Positions 56,609-64,000 of a stretch of 64,000 nucleotides of DNA are shown here, in pieces. This DNA comes from Tenodera sinensis (taxonomy: Eukaryota; Arthropoda; Insecta; Mantodea; Mantidae): the NCBI GenBank assembly GCA_030765045.1, contig CM060964.1:175189352-175253351 (forward strand), in the 5' to 3' direction. Position 1 is the first letter of the stretch. Each line of letters starts with the position of its first letter. A program made the translations under genes and the position numbers. The notes below the pieces were generated by a model. The model was not told where the DNA came from. It searched no databases and worked only from the letters and a program-made list of their open reading frames with translations.

Positions 56609-57555
56609 TAATATGTGTGTGTATATATACAGAGTGTAAATGAATAACACTGCATAAATTTTACTGGTAATAGACAGTTTATAGACAATAAATTTAAGGT
56701 AGAAAACCTGTGGTCTGCAGCGTCAAGTTACCAAGTTATATGTATTTAAATTATTTAGAGATTCTGATCAATAAATCCTAACCAGAAGAAAATATGTGAA
56801 CAGGAACCAGTGGAAAGGAAATATTGCTTATTAGGCACCTAGTAAAGCCTATATTTAGTCTCTCTGAAGAAGCATTTCTAAATTGTAGTGTTACCAAAGG
56901 TGCTTGAATTGTGGACTTAACATGTGACTGCATGCCACTGCAATGGATAATGGGTTGTGGCAAACAGCTACAGAAACATTGGGCTGCTCTAAAATGTGTG
57001 CTTTGGCTGCATGTTTATGCCTACTGACTGGACCTAATAAGCCCAAGAAATCGAGTTCAAACCCAGAGATGCGTAAACTTTTTTCCCTTCTTTCTTTTCC
57101 ATTTTGAGAGCAATGTTGTGCTTATGCATTAAAATAGCAAAATACCGCCATCATATGTAATGCACAGAGTATTGTTTACTTTTGCTTCATCTCGCATTTA
57201 ATGGCTTAAACTAGAGGGTTATGCATTGAAATTGGTCTGAAGCTATTAGTTGGCTATAATTGTCCATGTCAATAAGAGCAATTTTCTATCTAACAGTTGA
57301 CCAGCTGTAAATAATTCACAAAATGTTGAATCAAGCAATAGCACAAGGTGCTACACTCCGCAAAACAGGCACTGAATATCTACATATGTGTTAACATGAC
57401 AAATGTCCAATACTGCCAATAGTTGACTTAACCCTGGAAGACATTAACACCACCATGTGGTGACTGTTTCCTACTCAAGTCATCCACACGTCAATTCCTA
57501 TTTGCCTTCAGCACACAACATTATGTTGAAGCAGTTAAATAGGTACTCTGGGAAC

Positions 57556-58619
57556 ATGGAGGAAAATTACAGTTTTGCCAAATTAGCTGACATGCACTTA
57601 GTGTATAGCAAAGTAGGAGGCTGTTCTGCAACAGCTGCATGGACTTACAGCAAAAGGTATCCCAATAGACGTCAGCTGCAACAGACTACTTTCAAATCTG
57701 TAGATCGGCTCTTGCAAGAACATGGTTCTGTGGTGCCAAATAAAGCAGATTCTGGTACAGACATACCATCGCACCCCAGAGTTTCAAGAAAGCATACTGC
57801 GTTTACTGGAAGAGGAACCGTCAACCAGCACCCATGCTATTGCACGTATAATGGGCATTAACCACACAAGTGTATGGCAAGTCTTGCATGAGGAGCTGCC
57901 CTACCCCTTCCATCTGCAAATAGTGCAAGCCTTAACTCTGGAGGATTGTGATTTACACTTGCAGTTTTGCGAATGGGCCTTAAGGCAGCCACCAGAAGTG
58001 TTTTCAGTGGTGTTGCTCACTGATGAAGTCACTTTTACCAGCGATGGGCCGATTCTAACCTACAAGAATGGTCACATATACTACACAAGAACCTGATGCC
58101 ACTGTTTAGAAGCGCCAACAACAGCAGTTTATGGTGAACATATGGACTGACATTGTTTCTGACCACATTTTTGGGCCATACCTTCCTCCCCCTCGACAGC
58201 GTGGCAACACTTATAAAACATTTCTGAAGGATGTACTGTCAACCCTTCTGGAAGAAGGGCCCCTTGATGTTCACACTCAACAGCATTTCTAACAAGATGG
58301 AGATCCTGTGCGTTATGCTATGGGAGCATCTAGATTGAGTCTTCCCCAACTGTTGGATCAGAATAGGCAGTCCTACCATGTCTCGGCCACTTCATTCGCT
58401 GGAACTCAACTCCATGTATTTCTTTTTCTGGGGTGATCTTCAGACTATGGTGTATTCATCATTAATTGATTCTGAAGAGACAATGGTTGCCAGCATTATT
58501 GCAGCCAGTGATAAGATTTGCAATGCACCAGAAATGCTAACAGGGCTTGCAAATCATTTCTGCATCAATGTTGCCTGTGCATTGATGTTAAAGGTCACCA
58601 TTTTGAGCAGTTCCTTTGA
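57556..58619 (+). pseudogene. Tc1/mariner-type transposase with DUF4817 N-terminus
   Basis: Starting at MEENYSFAKLADMHLVYS, the N-terminal helix-turn-helix includes TYSKRYPNRRQLQQTTFKSV. After a frameshift near 57770 comes ILRLLEEEPSTSTHAIARIM (second helix-turn-helix), LPYPFHLQIVQALTLEDCDL and the catalytic region: VLLTDEVTFTSDG (first Asp), MVNIWTDIVSDHIFGPYLPP, QQHFXQDGDPVRYA (second Asp, normally HDGAPAH, preceded by a stop). The third acidic position lies in LHSLELNSMYFFFWGDL, where the family usually has SPDLNPLDFFLWG, so Asp is Glu. It ends at HFEQFL and a stop. At least three frame breaks; inactive. Confidence 0.85.
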
Positions 58620-58957
58620 AATCTGCACCTACTCATGATTTCTTCACTTACCTTTGTTCTGTTTGTATTTACCTATTCTATTGTAATGTTAATACCAAAT
58701 CAACTTATGTTTACAATAATTCCGTCACATGTAGCTCTTTCAAGTGCTTACAATTTAGTTACTTGTTTGTAACCTGTTAGTTAAGCTTGAACCATCCATT
58801 TAAGTGCATAGGACAATTTCAGTGTGTATCTAGTTCATCAAAGAGTAGATAATAGTTAAAATAGTTTGAAATAGAAAGCTTAAACGTTAGTTAAATGAAA
58901 AATTACATGAATGTTTCCTATAAATCAAATTAAATTCAGCATGTACTTAAGAAACAA

Positions 58958-59103
58958 AGAAGGAAAGGAAGGAAGTGAGAAAAGGGAGAGAAGGGAGAGA
59001 GGAAAAGGAGGGTGGGAGGTAGAGGGGAGGGAAGGAGGGAGAGAAGGAGGGAAGCAAGGAAGAAAGGGGGAGGAAGAGAGGAAGGGAAAGATAGAGGAAA
59101 AGG
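58958..59103 (+). repeat. Polypurine GGAAG/GAGGGA tract
   Basis: Nearly uninterrupted purines over about 145 bases on the plus strand, capable of triplex formation in principle. The Glu/Arg/Lys-rich frame over it is an artefact. Confidence 0.85.
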
Positions 59104-59109
59104 ATCTTA

Positions 59110-59208
59110 AAAAGATACGTGGCTATAGGGATTTGGACCAGAGCTTTTAATCCATGTATACCTTTGTCATGCTGGCAACATATCCATTACACTACACAGG
59201 CTACAAAA
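59110..59208 (-). mobile_element. tRNA-derived repeat inside the mariner-type element
   Basis: On the minus strand TGTGTAGTGTAATGGATATG and GCTCTGGTCCAAATCCC resemble A and B boxes. Weakly supported. Confidence 0.45.
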
Positions 59209-59353
59209 ATGATCAGTGGCGTGCACACCCCCAAACAATTTTAAGACACAATTCTGTAATTTTTAATTCTAGACCATAGGTTTCCTATCTCAAATTGTAT
59301 ACGAACTGTCAATCATCAGTAACTTTCATATGGTGTCATTCATTTATACCCTG

Positions 59354-59715
59354 TATATATACAGGTGCCCCAAAAAACCCACTGACAATGCTTAGTGTAT
59401 TGTGTGGGATGGCAAACTGATCAGTTTCAAACAGGAACCCCTTTCCAGAAAGGCACTGTTTGGACGCTATAGCACATCAAAGTATGAGATGGTTGTGCAT
59501 TCACATTTCATCAATAAACAAACCCAACATGAATCTGCCTAAGTTGCAAATGGGCTTTGAACTGCGTACCTCCTAAATCACTGCAGAGCCTACATCGGCG
59601 CTGATGAGCCTCGTGCACATGACCCCATAAGTGTGGCTGTCTTTAAAGATTTGTGATCGCTCCATGAACTCAAGCCATAAGGTCCTCCACTTACATTATA
59701 GGAGTGCCATACACC
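59354..59715. other. Possible start of a second transposon; no gene
   Basis: ACAGGTGCCCCAAAAAACCC at 59361 resembles IS630/Tc1-type termini, but no matching end is seen before the satellite begins. Confidence 0.35.
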
Positions 59716-60401
59716 ATACATATTTCAAATCTCATATTTCATTTCTCATATTTCATATCGTATATTTCATAATTCATTTCTCATATTTCACTGCACATAT
59801 TTTATTTCTTATATTTCATATACCATTTCTCCTGTTTCATATCTCATATTTTCTATTTGATTTTTCATATTTCATATTTCATTTCTTGCATTTTCATTTC
59901 CCATATTTCACTCTCCATTTGTCATATTTCATTTCTGATATGACATATTTCATTTCTCATGTTTCACATTTTATATCTCATTTTCTGTCTCAATTTAATT
60001 TCTTATATTTCATTTGTCATATATCAATTCTCATTTTTCATTGCTCATATTCCATTTCTCATACTTCATTTCTAATTATTCATGTTTAATTTCTAGTATT
60101 ACATATTTCATTTCTCATGTTTGATTTGTCATTTTTCATATCTCATATTTTATGTTTTATTTCTCATATTTTATTGCTCATATTTCACTTCTCAGATTTC
60201 ATATTTCTTATTTGATTTCTCGTATTTAATTTCTCATATATCATATTACATTTCTCATTTCGTTTTTCATGTTTCATTTCTCCTATTTCATATTTCACAT
60301 CTCATATCTCATATTTCATTTCTCATATTGTATTTCTGATATCTCATTTCTTATAGTTTCTTTCTGATATTTCATTTCTCATATTTTATATTCCATTTTC
60401 T

Positions 60402-60700
60402 TTTTTTATGTTTTGGCGGTCACATCGCTCTCTCACAACCCCCAGAATGTCTGGAGGACCACACCTGTCATTGATTTACGGGTCTCACCAACCTGACCGG
60501 GATCAAAATAAATCAAAATAAATTCACCGACCATATCCTCTGATTACCAATCAGAGGACGTATTACATGCCATGACAGGACCTCTAAAAAGCGGTTACTA
60601 TTACTGCTATTGCTCTCTTCAATATCATCAGTGAAAAATATTGGAGAGCAAGAGGATTAATGGCTTCATTGTCAGAAATCCAGCATTAGCAAACAACAAC
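60402..60700 (+). mobile_element. Chimeric 299-bp retroposon: LINE family R 5' module joined to its 3' end
   Basis: A perfect 14-bp duplication ATATTCCATTTTCT (60388-60401 and 60701-60714) brackets the insert, so it moved as one unit. 60409-60580 matches 35099-35275 upstream of the long LINE copy. 60630-60700 matches the LINE 3' terminus (GTGAAAAATATTGGAGAGCA, then CAGCATTAGCAAACAACAAC). Between them, AAAAAGCGGTTACTATTACTG is the reverse complement of 35058-35080. It has no coding capacity. Confidence 0.9.
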
Positions 60701-62535
60701 ATATTCCATTTTCTATATTTCATATTTAATTTCTTACATTTCATCTCGCATCATTTCATTTATCATGTTTTATAATTCATTTCTCACATTTCATTTTTTA
60801 TTTCTGATATTTCAGTTCTCATTCTTCATGTGTCATATTTCATTTCTCAGATTAGATATTTCATTTCTCAAAATTCTTGAATTTCACTTAACATATTTCA
60901 TTCATCATATCACATACTTCATTTTTCACATTTCATACTTCATTTCCCATATTTTGAATTTTGTTTCGTATATTTCATACCTCATATTTCATTTCTCATA
61001 TTTCTTTGCTCATATTACCATACATTTGTCAAATTTCATTTCTAATATTTTGTTTCTCATATTTTATTTCTCATACCTAATTTTTCATATTTCATACTTC
61101 ATCTCCTCAATTTTCATATTTCACAGTTCATTTTTCACATTTATTTTCTGATATATCACATTTCATTTCTCAAATTTCATTTCTCACAGTTCATATGTCA
61201 TTTCTCATATTTCATTTTCCGTTTTTCATATCTCATTTCTCATGTCATATTTCATTTCTCACATTTCGTATTTCTTTTCTCATATTTCATTTCTCATGTC
61301 TCATATTTTATTTCTCATATTTTATTTCTCATATTTCATGTCTCACATTTCATTTTACGTATTTCATACTTAATTTCTCATATTTTGTTTTTCATATTTC
61401 ACTTCATTTCTCGTATTTCATATTTATTTCTTATATTTCATATCTCGTATTTTCTATTTCAATTCTCATATCTTATTTCTCATATTCCATTTTTCATTTC
61501 TCATATATCATTTCATTCTACATTTTGCACATTTCATATCTGATTTCTCATATTTCATTTCACCTATATCATATCTTACTTCTCATATAACATCATCTCT
61601 TATATTTCACATGACATTTCAGGTCCAATATTTTCTATCTCAAATCAAATATTGCATGTTTCATTTCTCTTATTTCATTTCTCATTTTTCATATTTCATA
61701 ATTTATTTCTCATATTTCTTATTTCATTTCTCATTTTTCATTTTGTCATATTTCATTTCTCAAATTTCATATTTGATTTCTCATATTCCTATTTCATATT
61801 TCATATCTCATAGTTAAAGTTTCATTTCTCACATTTCATTAATCATATTTCATATTTCCATTCTCATTTTTCATTTATCGCATTTCATTCCCCAGATATG
61901 ACATTTCATTTCTCATATTCCTCAAATTTAATTTCTCAGTTTTCATTTCCTGTGTTTCATTTCTCATATATCATTTCTCATATTTCATTGGCCATATTTC
62001 ATATTTCATTTGTCAAATTTCATATCTCACTTCTAATATTTTGTTTCTCATATTTCATTTCTTATACTTCATTGCTGATATTTTATTTCTCACATTTCAT
62101 TTATGATTTCCGTATTTCACTTTATATTTCATTTCTCAGATTTAATATTTCATTTGTCATATTTCATTTCTCATTCTTTGTTTCCTGTTCTTCAATTCCC
62201 ATATTTCATTTAATATATTTCATTTGTCATGTTTTATTTTTCATTTCTCTCGTTTCAAATAGCATTTCTCATATATCATTTCTCATAACTCATTCCTCCT
62301 ATTTCATACTTCATTTTTTCATATATCATTTCTTATATTTCATATTTCATTTCTCATATTTCAGATCTAATATTTTAAATTTCAATTCAAATATTTCATA
62401 TTTCATTTCTCCTTTTTCATTTCTCATTTTTCATTTCTTATATTCTATATCTTATTTCTGGTGTTCCATAGTTGACTTTTCATATTTCACTTTTCATTTC
62501 TCAAATTTTATTTCTCATATTTTATAATTCATTTC

Positions 62536-62774
62536 GTTGCAACCTTGAGGTTGATTACAGGACATGATTGTCTGGCAAAACATTTAAACAGAATTGGGAT
62601 ATATTCTTCACCACTCTGTCCTCTATATGATCTGCAAAAGGAAATGGATTGAGACCACCTTCAAATATGCCCGGCCACTTTTAGTGCCCCATCCATCAGT
62701 GAAAAATATTGGAGAGCAAGAGGATTAATGACTTCACTGTCAGAAATCCAGCATTAGCTAACAATAGCAACAAC
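62536..62774 (+). mobile_element. 5'-truncated LINE family R 3' end in the satellite
   Basis: 239 bases matching 37657-37895 (GGTTGATTACAGGACATGAT, CCACTCTGTCCTCTATATGA, CAGCATTAGCTAACAATAGC) lie between 12-bp duplications ATAATTCATTTC (62524-62535 and 62775-62786). The insert covers only the C-terminal zinc-knuckle codons and the 3' end. Confidence 0.92.
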
Positions 62775-64000
62775 ATAATTCATTTCATATTTCATTTCAC
62801 ATTTTTAATTTCTCATTTCTCATATGTCAGTTCTCATTTTTCATTTGTCATATTTCATTCCTTAGATTTGATATTTCATTTCTAATATATTGTTTCTCAT
62901 ATTTAATTTCTCATACCTCATTTCTCATATTACATTTATCATTTCCGTATTTCATTTTATACTCTTTACTTCACTTGTCATATTTCCTTTCTATGATTTC
63001 ATTTTTTTTGCATATTTCATATTCTAATTTTGTTTCTCATATTTTGATTTTCATATGTAACATTCAATGTCTCATATTTAATGTTTCATTTCTGAGATTT
63101 CATATTTCATTTTTTCATATTTCATTTCTCAAATTACATATTAAATATTTTCTATTTCAATTCAAATATTTCATATTTCATTCTCATCTTTCGTATTTCA
63201 CTTATGTTCCACATTATGTTTCTGGTATTCCATATTTGATTTGTCATATTTCACTTTTCATTTCTCAAATTTTGTTTCCCATATTTTATAATTTACTTGG
63301 CATACTTCATATTTAATTTCTCATTTTTCATTTGTCATAATTAATTTCTCAAGTTTCATACTTGAATCCTCATATTTCTATTTCATATCTCATATTTCTC
63401 ATTTCTCATATTTCAGTTCTCATTTTTCTATTGTCATATTTCATTCCTCAGATTTGATATCTCATTTCTCATAATTAATTTCTGACACTTCATTTCTCAT
63501 TTACTTCTTTCATTTTATATTTCCTAGTTCAGTTTTCATATTTCATTTCACATATTTCATATTTGATTTCCTGTACTTCTGTATAAATATTTAATTTCAC
63601 ATCTTTCATATTTTGTTTCTCTTATTTAATATTTCGTTTCTCATATTTTGTTTCTTGTATTTCATTTCTCTTATTTTATTTCTCATACTTCATATTTAAG
63701 TCTCATATTCCATTTTTGTTTTTCATATTACACATTTCGCTTTTTATATTTCATTTCATTTCTTGTATTTCAGATTTTATTTGTCATGTTTCAAATTTCA
63801 TTTCTCAACCTTCATTTCTTATATTCCACATTTCATTTCTTATATTTCATATTTCAATTCTCAAATTTCAGATATTTCATTTTTGACACTTCATTTCTGA
63901 TACTTCATTTCTCATATTTCATTTCTCATTTACTTCTTTCATTTTATATTTCCTAGTTCAGTTTTCATATTTCATTTCCATTATTTCATATTTCATTTCG

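Larger units (their letters stand above)
56630..59353 (+). mobile_element. Tc1/mariner-type transposon with ~90-bp inverted repeats
   Basis: The left end CAGAGTGTAAATGAATAACAC and the right end RC CAGGGTATAAATGAATGACAC match at 18 of 21. Similarity continues inwards (GACAGTTTATAGACAAT against GACAGTTCGTATACAAT; AGAAAACCTGTGG against GGAAACCTATGG) for about 90 bases. TA dinucleotides flank both ends (56628-56629, 59354-59355), although they lie in TATATA tracts. The element holds a decayed transposase, a polypurine tract and a tRNA-like repeat. Confidence 0.8.
59720..64000. repeat. ATTTC-based (TTTCTCATATTTCA) AT-rich satellite
   Basis: The sequence is built from CATATTTCATTTCT-like steps of 5, 9 and 14 bases and continues beyond the right window edge. 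Phe/Ile/Ser/His/Tyr-rich open frames on the plus strand (for example 59631-60089, 61195-61590, 61898-62527) are readings of this repeat, not membrane proteins. Two LINE-derived insertions interrupt it. Confidence 0.95.

Noticed and set aside
58911..59150. Glu/Arg/Lys-rich small protein
   Set aside because: Translation of a polypurine tract within a transposon.
59631..63956. Phe/Ile/Ser/His/Tyr-rich frames resembling multi-pass membrane proteins
   Set aside because: Translations of the ATTTC-type satellite; periodicity follows the DNA repeat, and similar frames appear in more than one phase.

Overview
The window looks like nuclear DNA of an invertebrate, most likely an arthropod. It is transposon-dense and AT-rich, with tRNA-derived SINEs, several LINE clades, hAT, piggyBac, Tc1/mariner/pogo-type and Mutator-like elements, GT-AG-type exon candidates and two multi-kilobase simple-sequence satellites. 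I see no bacterial operons, rRNA genes, CRISPR arrays or phage genes. The species cannot be named from sequence alone; the mixture of families resembles large insect or chelicerate genomes (inference).

Layout. 1-13060 is a degenerate GGTA (TAGG) tetranucleotide satellite with higher-order repeats, broken by one truncated LINE (5771-6174). The long Pro/Thr/Tyr/Leu 'proteins' readable on its minus strand are translations of the satellite, not genes. 13140-13640 is GT-rich microsatellite. 13640-19000 is less repetitive and holds SINEs plus two short hAT-type MITEs with perfect 8-bp target duplications. 18900-19200 looks like a promoter with a short first coding exon. 19540-22605 holds two halves of a Jockey-like LINE in inverted orientation. 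22620-38600 is a nest of decayed elements: Mutator-like, hAT, CR1-like LINE and SINE, and then one hAT element inserted into another, with LINE and SINE insertions inside the younger one. 38688-41190 is a near-complete piggyBac with TTAA duplications and one nonsense codon. 42000-48450 holds degraded transposon genes and two candidate host exons. 48450-53500 carries two copies of an RNase H-bearing LINE, one split by a TA-flanked pogo/Tigger-like element. 53640-55350 is SINE-rich. 56311-59353 holds a MITE and a Tc1/mariner-type element with long inverted repeats. 59720-64000 is an ATTTC/TTTCATA satellite interrupted by two LINE-derived insertions with clear target duplications.

Function. Nearly every recognisable protein is a transposase or a reverse transcriptase, and most are broken. 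The nearest to intact is the piggyBac transposase, with one stop in about 583 codons. Autonomous LINEs probably mobilised the short 3'-end fragments seen at 28955, 60402 and 62536. The only hint of a cellular gene is a plus-strand chain of possible exons (19170-19185, 44926-45040, 45834-45989). The first two are phase-compatible, but this is unproven. No previously undescribed functional system can be claimed. The most unusual observations are the 299-bp chimeric LINE derivative at 60402-60700, the nested hAT insertion, and the 13-kb G-rich, C-poor GGTA satellite.
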